DNA of 64,000 nt from contig NC_010694.1 of assembly GCF_000026185.1 (NCBI RefSeq), positions 682,001-746,000 of the forward strand, given 5' to 3'. Of this stretch, positions 33,652-42,773 are shown in pieces; positions within the stretch are counted from its first letter, which is position 1, and every line of letters begins with the position of its first letter. The notes under the pieces were generated by a model. It was given only the letters and a program-made list of their open reading frames with translations, was not told the origin of the DNA and made no database searches. Both the position numbers and the translations under genes were made by a program. Source of the stretch: Erwinia tasmaniensis Et1/99. Its GTDB lineage: Bacteria > Pseudomonadota > Gammaproteobacteria > Enterobacterales > Enterobacteriaceae.

Positions 33652-34668
33652 GTAAGGAGCGGGTTTTTCGTCATCAGCATGACGAGCTGGGCAACCGCAC
33701 CCTCTCCACGCTGCCGGATGGACGCGAGCTGAAGAGCTTTTATTACGGCAGCGGACATCGCATCCAGATCAACCTGGGTAAACGGGTTATCAGCGAAATC
33801 AGCCGTGATGCCCTGCACCGGGAAACCCGCCGCAGCCAGGGGGGGCTCATCTCTGAGTATGTGCGTGATGAAACGGGCAGGCTTATCACTCAGCGTGCTT
33901 CACAGGGCGGCAAACTGAAGGTTGCCAGGGAGTATGGCTGGCGGCGCAGCGGCGAGCTGCAGCAGATGGTTGACCTGAGCAGCGGCGTGTACCGCTACCA
34001 GTACGATGCGCTTGGTCGGATAACACAGGCGGGGGAAGAACGCTTTGCTTTCGATCCGGCGCACAATCTGCTCTCAGCGGCGACGGACGCCCCGTTGCGA
34101 GACAACCGCATGCGGGTATATGAAGACAAACGCTGGGAGTACGATGCGCACGGCAATGTGACGGAGAAACGCATCGGGCGGCATACGCGGCAACGGTTTA
34201 TCTGGAACGCAGAGCACCAGCTGGAGGAAGCGCACGGCGAACGGCGTGGGGTGGAGCAGTCCACCACCTACGGCTATGATGCGTTTGGCCGTCGCGGCTG
34301 GAAGAAGGATAAGTTCGGCGTCACATACTTTGTCTGGGATGGTGACCGGCTGTTAAGCGAGATACGGGGCGCACGCAGCCATACGTGGGTGTACGAGGAT
34401 AGCGGTTTTGTGCCGCTGGCGCAGATTAGCGCCACGCAGGGCGATACGGAAGAGCAGGCGGAGATCCACTGGTATCATACGGATCAGGCAGGGATGCCAC
34501 GCGAGCTGAGCAACCGCAGCGGCGATATCTGCTGGCAGGCAGATTACCGTGTATGGGGCAACACGCGGCAGGTGAGTTATGCGCAGCAGGTTGCTGACGC
34601 CGAGACAATACACCAGCCGCTGCGTTACCAGGGCCAGTACTTTGATGGCGAAACGGGTTTGCACTATA
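33652..34668 (+). repeat. Rhs core direct repeat, copy 2
   Basis: This is the partner of 31178-32194. The left boundary is GTAAGGAGCGGGTTTT and the right boundary is TTTGCACTATA. It continues into a different tip sequence. Confidence 0.92.
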
Positions 34669-34694
34669 TTCTGACGGAACTTCTTCTAATGTGA
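33652..34694 (+). pseudogene. truncated Rhs core fragment
   Basis: This carries about 339 codons of Rhs core, copying 31178-32194, with the N-terminal 800 or so residues missing. A GTG at 33861 could start translation of 277 residues, but the frame is simply the middle of the core. After the last shared codons (GLHY) the frame runs out in ILTELLLM. The core-closing RFxSRDP and DPLGL motifs are absent, so no functional toxin can be released. It is a displaced fragment that may supply sequence for recombination. Confidence 0.88.
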
Positions 34695-34789
34695 GTGGCG
34701 TTATCCATGATGCGCATCGTGGTATGCCAAACCCTACCAAAAAAGCTCGTAAATGGCTGATTAGTCACGGTTGGACACCACCAGACTAA
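34667..34789 (+). pseudogene. last codons of a displaced Rhs toxin tip
   Basis: Directly at the right end of the core repeat, in a different frame (frame 2 rather than 0), a 40-codon open stretch ends the tip of another toxin: it contains SSNVSGVIHDAHRGMPNPTK and ARKWLISHGWTPPD before TAA at 34787. The core-closing part and the start of the tip have been deleted. An immunity-like gene follows 14 bases later. The toxin family is not recognised. Confidence 0.6.
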
Positions 34790-34803
34790 ACATGAGAGGT
34801 ATT

Positions 34804-35016
34804 ATGAAAATCTACGGATATGAGAATGAAGACAGTGATTTAGTATCTCTTCAGGAAATATCGTTACAAGTGACTATCGATGAGTTAAAGAAATTATCAA
34901 GTTTTATCGATAATGCAATTAACATGATGGAAAAATACGGAGATGAATTTGGGCATGAACATTTTTCAGACTTTATAAAATCAAAAAAGTACCCAGATAT
35001 TATCATCACTAAATAA
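34804..35016 (+). CDS. orphan immunity-like protein of the displaced Rhs tip
   Basis: The ATG at 34804 (AGAGGTATT upstream) gives 70 residues, MKIYGYENEDSDLVSLQEIS to the end IIITK, acidic and probably cytoplasmic. A codon at 34771 in the same frame is less likely because it overlaps the toxin remnant. Position after a toxin tip and before the shared terminator suggests an immunity gene kept after its toxin was lost. The family is not recognised. Confidence 0.65.
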   Translation: MKIYGYENEDSDLVSLQEISLQVTIDELKKLSSFIDNAINMMEKYGDEFGHEHFSDFIKSKKYPDIIITK

Positions 35017-35022
35017 ATTTAA

Positions 35023-35043
35023 GCCGGAAGCGATCCTTCCGGC
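35023..35043. terminator. bidirectional terminator, copy 2
   Basis: GCCGGAAG and CTTCCGGC arms with a 5-base loop (CGATC) are followed by CTTTT. It is homologous to the hairpin at 33077 and occupies the same place between an immunity gene and a symE-like gene. Confidence 0.78.
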
Positions 35044-35063
35044 CTTTTACCTTCAGCCGCCCT

Positions 35064-35294
35064 TCACGCCAGCATCTCTGTCATCCGCTGTTTAACCTGC
35101 TCCAGCTCTTGCTGCTGCGCCTTAAGCTGCCATTCCATTGCCCGCACGGAGATCGGCAGCAGACAGCCATCCAGTACCGTCAGCTTTCCCCGACTATAAA
35201 AGCTTATCGCAGAAAACCACCACGTTGGAAAAAGTGATGCGAAACCCGCCAGGTAGCGGCGGGCTTCGCTTTGGTTAAAAGGGGAGTATGCCAT
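35064..35294 (-). pseudogene. SymE-like remnant
   Basis: The last 40 or so residues (LTVLDGCLLPI, LKAQQQELEQVKQRMTEMLA) copy the end of the SymE-like protein at 33128. The SymE core (GYRP to GKWLAEAG) is missing and is replaced by unrelated sequence. A GC-rich hairpin (CCCGCC...GGCGGG, about 35239-35268) lies in the replaced part. It is not expected to be functional. Confidence 0.75.
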
Positions 35295-35327
35295 GAACAG
35301 GCTTTTCAGCCATCGCTGCGGGCTGCG

Positions 35328-36353
35328 CTATTTAAACGTGACGTCCACATTTGCCGAGGCGCTGGATACCCCGATTTTTGGGGAGTTATTCAGCCAGCGC
35401 AGACTGGCAACAAAATCATTTTTAACCACGCTGCCATTGACATAGCCCAGTGGTACGCTGGTGTTTAACGGAATAAATCTGTTTTGATCATTAGCCGGTG
35501 ATACAGAAAAGCCAAAGCCGCTGTCGTTACTGGGTAAAATCATATCTCCGCCGTTGGTTGGGTTGGTGGTGCTAAAGCTGACGTTCATTGCCTTGCCCTG
35601 GCAGTCTTGCCCCGCATTGGTTAAATTTGCCACCACAGAGAACTGAATCTGTTTTTCCGTTTTTCCCGCCTGCGCATTGTGTGACTGAACAGGACCAAAA
35701 TCCAGCGTGTTGCCGTTATTTGCCACCACGTTAATTTGCGGTTTACAGGAGACAAAGTGGATATTTGACAGGCCACCCAGGTAAGCATTATAAGATGATG
35801 ATATAGAGTTGCTATTTTTCGCACCGACATTAAATAAAGCATACTCTCCGTTACTATGAATATTCCCATCTGCAGGCAGGGCTTGGCCCGTGGCTTTGAT
35901 TACAATAGAAAAACTGACTATTACAGGCTCTGGAGGGCAGAGTAATGGCGCACAACCGACTAATCGAGAAACAAATAGCGCGTTTTTTGGCATGATTGGG
36001 CGATCAGCGCCGCGATATTTCACGTATATCATAAGCGACGGGGGAATATTTGAAATCATGTTTGTAGGATCAAAGTTTAGAAAAATATTACCTTGGTTAA
36101 CATTAGATTGATAGTCCCTACACAGTAATTGGAGAGTTATTTCTGGGGATTGCCAAATAATGGTTCCCGGCTTCAAATCGGCGGTTGAAATCTCGATGGG
36201 CTTTTCGATCTTAGTTGTTAAATGACTAGTGGAATTACCTTGAGTATCAAAGCATTCAACTTCAGCCATAGCACTATGAGAAAAAACGTACAAAATAATC
36301 GCCAAAATAATGGCGCTGAAATAGGCATTTTTTTTGCTTAAGGTTATATACAT
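35328..36353 (-). CDS. fimbrial tip adhesin-like protein
   Basis: The 341-residue product begins with an export signal (about 29 residues ending SAMA). It has a two-domain layout: an N-terminal lectin-like part with cysteines in VECFDTQG and LLCRDYQ, and a C-terminal pilin domain from about residue 205 (FVSCKPQINVVANNGNTLDFG, AGQDCQGKAMNVSFS), ending in the chaperone-recognised strand ANVDVTFK. It is the last gene of the cluster, where FimH-type adhesins usually lie. The receptor is not predictable. The start of the next gene upstream (usher) is 112 bases away. Confidence 0.82.
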   Translation of the reverse strand: MYITLSKKNAYFSAIILAIILYVFSHSAMAEVECFDTQGNSTSHLTTKIEKPIEISTADLKPGTIIWQSPEITLQLLCRDYQSNVNQGNIFLNFDPTNMISNIPPSLMIYVKYRGADRPIMPKNALFVSRLVGCAPLLCPPEPVIVSFSIVIKATGQALPADGNIHSNGEYALFNVGAKNSNSISSSYNAYLGGLSNIHFVSCKPQINVVANNGNTLDFGPVQSHNAQAGKTEKQIQFSVVANLTNAGQDCQGKAMNVSFSTTNPTNGGDMILPSNDSGFGFSVSPANDQNRFIPLNTSVPLGYVNGSVVKNDFVASLRWLNNSPKIGVSSASANVDVTFK

Positions 36354-36464
36354 TGAATAAATCCTTATCTGGATAACGTATACTTTTTTCTGACTGATTT
36401 ATCCGGGCTTCAGCATGGCCCGGATAACAGGAATAATTATTGCCCCCCCCTTTTCGGAGGACGG

Positions 36465-39056
36465 TTACTTAGGCCTGCATGTCAGGCTGAGCTCCTGATA
36501 GCCCGCTTTTGTGCTGGCCTGAATCGTCGGCAGGGTGATCCAGCAGCGCTGTGCCGCCCCTTCACCCCACTTCACCTGCAGTCGTTCATTGCTGCTGATG
36601 CCGGAAACATAGGTGCTGCCGTTGGTACCCACGGTGCCAACGTTACCGCCGTCTGCGTTAAACACCGCCGCGCCGATGGTGGGTAAATTACCCTCTGCAC
36701 TTTGCAGATGGATCAGTAAACTCTGGCCGCTGCGCGTTTCAAAGGTGACCCGGGAAATCGCGCCTTGGGTCGGCACAATATCTTTGACGGCCATCGGAAT
36801 ATCCAGCCCGGCTCCAATATCCTCGGTGCGCAGCGCTACCCGGTTATGGCGATAAGGCATGGCAGAATTCATCACCGCATAGCCCGCCCGGTTGATGGCG
36901 ACACCGGCCTGATTCTCCAGCCGCACGCCCTGGGCATTTTTCGCCTGCACCAGCACGATGGTATTTTGCAGCGGTTGGCTCAGGGTTATGCCACCGCTGT
37001 GCGCCAGCGCGCCACCCGCCAGGTTCAGCGAGCTTTGCTGATAGTTGCCGCTCCATGCATAGCCCATATCAATATTCCCCATGCTGCCCATATAGCCCGA
37101 ATTAAGGCTGCTGGTTTCACCGCCCGCGCGTGAATGGCCGGTTTGCAGGCCATAGTTCAGGCGGTTGTCATCGAGCAGCGTCCCGCTTACGCCACTGCTA
37201 ACACTGTCGCCGCTCTGCCTGCTGTGCGACAGGTTGAGATTGGTGTTCAGCTGATTACCGCCGAATGCGCTAAATGGCATCGAGAGGTTAAGAGCAATGC
37301 TGCGATCCTTATCACCGTAATTACTGCGGCTGTCCTGTAAGAAAACGCCGTAGCTGATTTTTCCTACCATGCCGTTCACGCCCGCTTGCAGGGTGCGCTC
37401 GCGTTGCTCCGATCCCCAGTAGCTCTGGTTTGAAAGGGTGGTATAAAGTGATACCGGCCCGATATTCTGGCTAATCGTCATATCCACACGCTGTCGTTTA
37501 TTGTTATAGCGCCCGGTGTAATAGTATTTGTGTTGCGGATTAGCCCAGTCGGGGATACCGTCCCCGCCGTCAGCGTTGTCGTGGTATTCATTGCGGTAAC
37601 GGCCATTCTCATAGTTGGCCCGCTCGGACACCATATCGTTGAAATCGTAATAGCCTGATGTGGAGTAGCGGTAACCGGCGATGCGAAATTCGGTGCCCAT
37701 TTCATTCAGCGATTTGGCATAGAGCAGGCGAAAGCTGTTGCCCTGCTTGTTATCACCATTACTCAAGTCAGTATCTGACCACGCGCTGTCGAAAGAAACA
37801 GCACCAAAGTTTCCGAGGCTTTTGCCCATCCCCAGTACCGCAGAGCGGTAGTGATCCGCCAGCAGCACGCCACCATACGGCGTGATGTCGTATTTCATGC
37901 CGTGTGAGAGGGTGCCCTGGATAAAGCGTGGCTGCCAGCTTGACGAGCCGTTCTGATACTTACCTGCCGTTAGCGAGTAGTCCCAGATCCCTTCACGCAG
38001 CATATTGGGAACGGAAGAAAACGGAACGCTGAAGCTCTGTTTTGAGCCATCGGCTTCAAAAACCGTTACCACCAAATTTCCGCTTGAGGTACTGGGATAA
38101 ATATCACTGAGTGCAAAGGGGCCAGGCGCCACGTTTGTACTGTAAACCGTATAGCCATTTTGACGGACCTCAATGCGCGCATTGGTGCGGGCAACCCCAT
38201 GGACTACCGGCGCATAACCGCGCAGGCTGTCCGGCAGCATTTCAGGAATACTGGCAAGCTGCACACCACGGAATTGAAAACTGTCAAATACCTGATTACT
38301 GGTGCTGCGTTGGCCGACCTGCAGGCGCGAGCGCAAGGGGGCGATATCGGTCTCCAACCAGCTGGCGAAAGGCTTCCAGCGGTTGCCGCCGTTGGGCTGC
38401 TTCTGCCAGCTGGCATCATTGCGCAGCCGCCAGCGCCCCAAGTTAACCCCACTATTCGTGGACAAGTAATAATAGTTGCTGGCACCGTTCAGGCCGCCAG
38501 CGTGGTTACGGTTGCGTGTGGCGCTAAAGTTATAATTAATAAACCCGGCGTTTATGCCATCGTCATAGACCCGCGTTGGGATACTGCCTTGTGCCATGGG
38601 GATAAGAAAAATTTGTGGCACCGAGATGTCCACTTTTTGTATGCCTGCATCATAAGTAACCTGAGCGCCGGTAATCTGGCTGGCAAGGTCGACACAGTCT
38701 GTTTTCTCGTCCTGTGCTGCATCAAGCCGGATACCATATTCGCGGTATTGCTCTGAGCTGAGACAGAGCTGAACGGGTTTATCGGCAGCGACTTTTCGAA
38801 ATTCAACCGAGCGATGATCCACCTGCTGCCCGTTGAGGAATATATCAAAGGGGTAACTGCCGGGTAGAATATTATCGACGCTGGTCAGTGCATTCACGGC
38901 GGAGGCATCTCCGTGGATAAATGCGGTATTAAAAGTTTCTTCAGCTAACACCAGAGTGGAATTCAATGAAAGAAGTATTGCAGCCACGATAGGGGATAAA
39001 GAAGAGATATGTCGTTTCCTGTCATCGGCAGGGGGGCGGGTAATGGCTACAATCAT
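36465..39056 (-). CDS. outer-membrane usher, FimD/PapC family
   Basis: The 863-residue product has a signal region ending LVLAEE. It contains the usher N-terminal domain (FNTAFIHGD, LPGSYPFDIFLNG), the barrel with RGYAPVVHGVARTNARIEVRQ, a plug, YSTNVAPGPFALSDIYP and C-terminal domains ending ISSNERLQVKWGEGAAQRCW and SLTCRPK. The usher assembles subunits brought by the chaperone at the outer membrane. All expected parts are present. A copy of the repeated regulatory element lies about 0.5 kb upstream, although the gene is probably also reached by read-through. Confidence 0.94.
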   Translation of the reverse strand: MIVAITRPPADDRKRHISSLSPIVAAILLSLNSTLVLAEETFNTAFIHGDASAVNALTSVDNILPGSYPFDIFLNGQQVDHRSVEFRKVAADKPVQLCLSSEQYREYGIRLDAAQDEKTDCVDLASQITGAQVTYDAGIQKVDISVPQIFLIPMAQGSIPTRVYDDGINAGFINYNFSATRNRNHAGGLNGASNYYYLSTNSGVNLGRWRLRNDASWQKQPNGGNRWKPFASWLETDIAPLRSRLQVGQRSTSNQVFDSFQFRGVQLASIPEMLPDSLRGYAPVVHGVARTNARIEVRQNGYTVYSTNVAPGPFALSDIYPSTSSGNLVVTVFEADGSKQSFSVPFSSVPNMLREGIWDYSLTAGKYQNGSSSWQPRFIQGTLSHGMKYDITPYGGVLLADHYRSAVLGMGKSLGNFGAVSFDSAWSDTDLSNGDNKQGNSFRLLYAKSLNEMGTEFRIAGYRYSTSGYYDFNDMVSERANYENGRYRNEYHDNADGGDGIPDWANPQHKYYYTGRYNNKRQRVDMTISQNIGPVSLYTTLSNQSYWGSEQRERTLQAGVNGMVGKISYGVFLQDSRSNYGDKDRSIALNLSMPFSAFGGNQLNTNLNLSHSRQSGDSVSSGVSGTLLDDNRLNYGLQTGHSRAGGETSSLNSGYMGSMGNIDMGYAWSGNYQQSSLNLAGGALAHSGGITLSQPLQNTIVLVQAKNAQGVRLENQAGVAINRAGYAVMNSAMPYRHNRVALRTEDIGAGLDIPMAVKDIVPTQGAISRVTFETRSGQSLLIHLQSAEGNLPTIGAAVFNADGGNVGTVGTNGSTYVSGISSNERLQVKWGEGAAQRCWITLPTIQASTKAGYQELSLTCRPK

Positions 39057-39924
39057 TAAATTTCTTCCAGTGTTAACATCGTTATCGTTCAGTCCGTCAC
39101 TCCAAGGCTGATATCAATAGTTCGATCGTTGTCGATAAAATTGAGATATATCTGGAGCTTAGTCGTGGCTATTTTCATCCTGAGTGATGACTTTATTTAT
39201 CAGGTGAAACCGCTGCGCATCGTAGCCGGCAGCATGGTTTAGTTCTAAGGGTTGATAATAAATATTCAGCTTTTCAGCTCGCCTGAAAAAGTCCTTATTA
39301 CAACAGTAAAATATTTGATATGGCAATCAGATAAGGTTGCATGGAATAGTTTTTGTAATTGATTGGATAGGTTTAATTAGCAAAGGAAGCCGCCAGCACC
39401 ACTCCAGCCATATGCAAGACAATTTTTATCGTTTTTACTTCCTCTAATAAAACCTGCCGAATCGATAACCCTGTTGCTACATCGGTGAAATACTCTTTTT
39501 CGCATTCCTTTAACATAAACAGCATAAGAGATTTGCTATAGGATAAATTTATCCCTGAGTTGTGATATGATTAATTATTTATATTTATCCAGCGCGATTT
39601 ATTAAAAGGTAAAAACTATCGTTGATAGCATTCTGTTGATTTCATTAGTTTATCTGTTACGGTTGCCGTGAGTTAATGTCAGCACCTGATGACCTGGTCG
39701 TTACTTTCAATCCTTACCTGGCGATGCTGACACGCATTTCTGCCCACTAACTCAAAATAACGACTCCTCATTCCGGGTCTGTTTTTACCACAATAGATGA
39801 ACGCAGCTGCGCATCTTTACCGGCAGAGGAGATTATTTTGAAGGCTTGGGTGCTTAATCTCCATATCTTCACATTATGGTTTTAAATACACCACATCAGC
39901 AGCGACCAACAGGGTACTGAATGA
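39057..39924. other. non-coding region between minor subunit and usher genes
   Basis: This 868-base AT-rich region has no plausible gene. It holds copy A of the repeated fimbrial element (39569-39650). Its part at 39665-39840 is similar to 40845-41000 (shared CTGGCGATGCTGACAC-like and CCTGTTTTTACCACAAT-like stretches), showing that the downstream region of the minor subunit was duplicated together with the gene. Confidence 0.7.
39569..39650 (-). promoter_or_regulatory. repeated fimbrial regulatory element, copy A (upstream of usher)
   Basis: On the plus strand it reads GATTAATTATTTATATTTAT, then AAAAGGTAAAAACTATCGTT and CTGTTGATTTC. It shares order and spacing with copies B, C and D. It is about 545 bases from the usher start, further than the other copies, and may be a leftover of the segment duplication. 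Confidence 0.6.
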
Positions 39925-40428
39925 TTATCCATAAATGACTTCAACAGTTACGCTGGCGTTTGCCGGGCCAGCGGTGACGCTGTTCTCGTAGGAGTAATAG
40001 TACGCGGCCAGTTGAAAATCAAGGACACCCAGGGAAGACGTTTGTGTAAACATATTTTCACCCGGGGGTTGGGTAAAACTATATATATTGTTTTTATTTA
40101 TGTCTAAAATTATAATCCCCACACCTTTAGCGCCATCGACCGCTAATAAACTTTCATAACTGCTGACGACATTTCCGCTCCACTTAAGCGCTATTTTGCT
40201 ATTTGGACAGCCGGATATATGTATTCCAAAAGGTTTATGTGGACTTTCAGTCCCGCTCTTTGAAAAGAACGAAGTGGGGTACTTCCCCAGATCCACTACC
40301 AGGGGCGTGCTGTTCATACTTAGCGTACAGGTTTGTACGATATCGCCTCTGAAATTAACGGTATCGGCAGCCTGAGCACAGGCAGATGCCAGCAACATCA
40401 CAGCCAGAGGTAAGAAAAATGTTCTCAT
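39925..40428 (-). CDS. fimbrial minor subunit 1
   Basis: The 167-residue product has a signal peptide (ending CAQA) and the pilin fold markers TCTLSMNSTPLVVDLGKYPT, ISGCPNSKIALKW, and the C-terminal ASVTVEVIYG donor-strand region. Two cysteines (QTCTL, SGCPN) form the usual disulfide. It is a paralogue of the next gene upstream, sharing KYPTSFFSK and the IALKWSG segment. It lies 1 kb from that copy as part of a tandem duplication. Confidence 0.9.
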   Translation of the reverse strand: MRTFFLPLAVMLLASACAQAADTVNFRGDIVQTCTLSMNSTPLVVDLGKYPTSFFSKSGTESPHKPFGIHISGCPNSKIALKWSGNVVSSYESLLAVDGAKGVGIIILDINKNNIYSFTQPPGENMFTQTSSLGVLDFQLAAYYYSYENSVTAGPANASVTVEVIYG

Positions 40429-40564
40429 TTTTATTTCCCATAATAAAAAAAATTAATAACTATATTCCAGCCCTGATGCAGTCATCACTCACGTATTCCT
40501 TTAACGTTGAAAGAACAACAGGAGAAACCTTATTGATGATGAATTTATCCCGGAGCCGGTAGTT

Positions 40565-40648
40565 TATTAATTATTTATATTTAGCTATTGCAGGTTATTA
40601 ACAGGTAAAAGCTATCATTATTTTTATCTTGTTGATTTAGTTGTGTTA
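40565..40648 (-). promoter_or_regulatory. repeated fimbrial regulatory element, copy B
   Basis: On the plus strand it reads TATTAATTATTTATATTTAG, then TTAACAGGTAAAAGCTATCA and CTTGTTGATTTAG. It lies about 140-220 bases upstream of minor subunit 1. The outer parts TTAACAGG and CTTGTTGAT form a spaced inverted repeat. Confidence 0.65.
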
Positions 40649-41091
40649 TTTTGCGATTTCATGAGACGAAAAGACAATGGTGCGTTTTAAGGTCGTGTGG
40701 AAAGTTTTCCCCAAAAGTGTGGTGATTTATACGTCGATAAAATTATTTAACTGATTGAGCTGTTTTTATTACTATGCGCTGCGGCAGATTAACTAATAGC
40801 CGTGTAGTATCAGAAAAAAGATTTATATGTTTCGGCTGCTGTTGGTTAATGTAGAGTGTAATGAACTGGCGTTACTATCAATCATTATCTGGCGATACTG
40901 ACACCCTCTTCAGCACTAACCCGGAATAACGAATCCTCATCTCTGGCCTGTTTTTCACCACAATGTATAAAGCACCGCGGGCATCTTTTTCGGCAGAGGA
41001 TTATAATAACGATATGGTTTTTGATATCCAAAACTCAATATTGTCGGTGTAAATAAACCTTATCAAAAAGGGTAAATACGGTTATGGGTAA

Positions 41092-41601
41092 CTATCCATA
41101 AGTGACTTCAACAGTTGCGCTGGCATTCGCAGGGCCTGCGGTGACGCTGTCTTGGTAGGATTCATAGTATGCGGCCAAATTAAAATCGTAGTTGCCAATA
41201 TCTGGCATGGTTATAAACATGTCACTATTTGGGACTCGGGTGAAAGTAGAGAATTGATTACCCGGCTTGTTTATAATCCGGACTCCCAAGCCCAGAGCAC
41301 CATCGACCGCTAATAAATATTCGTTTCCGGTGACTATACCTCCGCTCCACTTGAGCGCAATTTTGCTATTTGGACAGCCGGATATATGTATCTCAAAGGG
41401 TTTTTCCGGGCTACTGGTGCCGTTCTTGGAAAAAAAAGAGGTGGGGTATTTCCCCATGTTCACCGTCAGGGGATTGCTACTCATACTTAGCGTGCAGGAT
41501 TGAATTACGTTGACGGTGAAATTAAGTTGAGTACTCGCCTCAGAAACGGTATTCACCAGTATCAGGACGACGCCAGCCAAAGATAGCAGAACATTTCTCA
41601 T
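41092..41601 (-). CDS. fimbrial minor subunit 2
   Basis: The 169-residue product has a signal peptide (ending SEA), SCTLSMSSNPLTVNMGKYPT, ISGCPNSKIALKW and the ending ASATVEVTYG. It is the close paralogue of the subunit at 39925. The arrangement of two nearly alike minor subunits between chaperone and usher is unusual; diversification of the fibre surface or tip is a possible reason. Confidence 0.9.
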   Translation of the reverse strand: MRNVLLSLAGVVLILVNTVSEASTQLNFTVNVIQSCTLSMSSNPLTVNMGKYPTSFFSKNGTSSPEKPFEIHISGCPNSKIALKWSGGIVTGNEYLLAVDGALGLGVRIINKPGNQFSTFTRVPNSDMFITMPDIGNYDFNLAAYYESYQDSVTAGPANASATVEVTYG

Positions 41602-41750
41602 TTTTTTTCCATTAATCAGAACATATTGAATAGCAATGTATTAGGGTGCGCTTAACATGCCATCTATCGTACTCATGTCCAGTGACCATGTATGGTAATC
41701 ACTAGCGTGGAAGTTTGGCGGATAGTAAATGTAATCTGGTTTTATAGGGC

Positions 41751-41833
41751 GATTGATTATCTGTATTTATCCAATGAAATCCATTTAATGGTAAAGCTAT
41801 CATTCAAAGCATCCTGTTGATCGGAATGATTTA
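41751..41833 (-). promoter_or_regulatory. repeated fimbrial regulatory element, copy C
   Basis: On the plus strand it reads GATTGATTATCTGTATTTAT, then AATGGTAAAGCTATCATTCA and CATCCTGTTGATCGG, about 150-230 bases upstream of minor subunit 2. One base is missing in the middle relative to the other copies. The rest of the gap 41602-42038 shows no recognisable gene. Confidence 0.65.
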
Positions 41834-42038
41834 TATAGCAGTCTTTAATGTCGGAAAGATGTACTGCATTTTTAACGCACGGATCCATACGGTTGCTGGG
41901 CATTCTTACCAGGGGAAGAAGACCACCGTGGCTGGGATGCCCGGCAGGGTATAATTTTGCCAACGCCGCTGGTCGCAAAAATTATTTAGGCCTTACTTCC
42001 CCTGACAACAATCAGCTGTGGTGGACAATCTTTCTGGT

Positions 42039-42722
42039 TTACAGGCTGATATCCTTGACCTCACTATTACCGCCATAATCATTGATATAGCTGAAACTTA
42101 ACCGGGAACCATTTTCTGTACCTGCCGGAAGATTGATCGTTGCACGATCGAAAGGTTTAATCATGTCAGCATTAATAGTCTGTTTTTTACCGTTGCTGCT
42201 GGTTAGCGTTATCGTGCCCAGCGTAATATTAAACGGACCGCTATTTTCAACCGTCAGTTGATTGCCCTGACGATGCCATTTTAATGCTGCTGCCTGCTTC
42301 TCTAAGCTGGTGTTAAGGCCATCGGGGCGATAGAACAGTTTGATTCGGGTGCGAACCGCGATCTGCAGTACGTTTTCCTTGTTAGACGTTGGTGGGATTT
42401 CCTGTACGTTGACCCAAAACAGCGATTCACGATCCTGAGGTAGTCCCTTACCAGAATAGATGAAACGCAGTACCGCTTCTTTATTACCGGCAAGTTTTAA
42501 CACCGGTGGGATCACCTGTAGGGGAATATCCTGAGGTGTTTTACTGGCGTCGCCTTGGTCAAGCCAGGTTTGTACCATATAAGTATCTGCTTTATCGTTA
42601 TGGATGTTCAGCGAGGCGGATTGCGCACTACCATTATAAATAACCCGTGTTGCATCAACCTGAATACCGGCCGCAGCGCTGAAAGAAATGCAGCACAGCA
42701 GAGCACTTAATAAATTTTTCAT
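42039..42722 (-). CDS. periplasmic fimbrial chaperone, PapD/FimC family
   Basis: The 227-residue product has a signal peptide and two Ig-like domains. It shows the conserved TRVIYNGSAQSASLNIHND, a SLFWVNVQEIPP motif, and the ICxxIxxKLFYRP-like segment (LQIAVRTRIKLFYRP) that binds subunits. The chaperone folds pilin subunits by donor-strand complementation and hands them to the usher. It is encoded directly after the major subunit gene. Confidence 0.94.
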   Translation of the reverse strand: MKNLLSALLCCISFSAAAGIQVDATRVIYNGSAQSASLNIHNDKADTYMVQTWLDQGDASKTPQDIPLQVIPPVLKLAGNKEAVLRFIYSGKGLPQDRESLFWVNVQEIPPTSNKENVLQIAVRTRIKLFYRPDGLNTSLEKQAAALKWHRQGNQLTVENSGPFNITLGTITLTSSNGKKQTINADMIKPFDRATINLPAGTENGSRLSFSYINDYGGNSEVKDISL

Positions 42723-42773
42723 CGATCAACTCTTCTAAATGTGAGCCCTCCGTGGCAGACATGGTCATAATGA

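Noticed and set aside
41848..42078. Possible small gene or element remnant between the chaperone and minor subunit 2
   Set aside because: Open frames on both strands are short, overlap the chaperone end and resemble nothing known.
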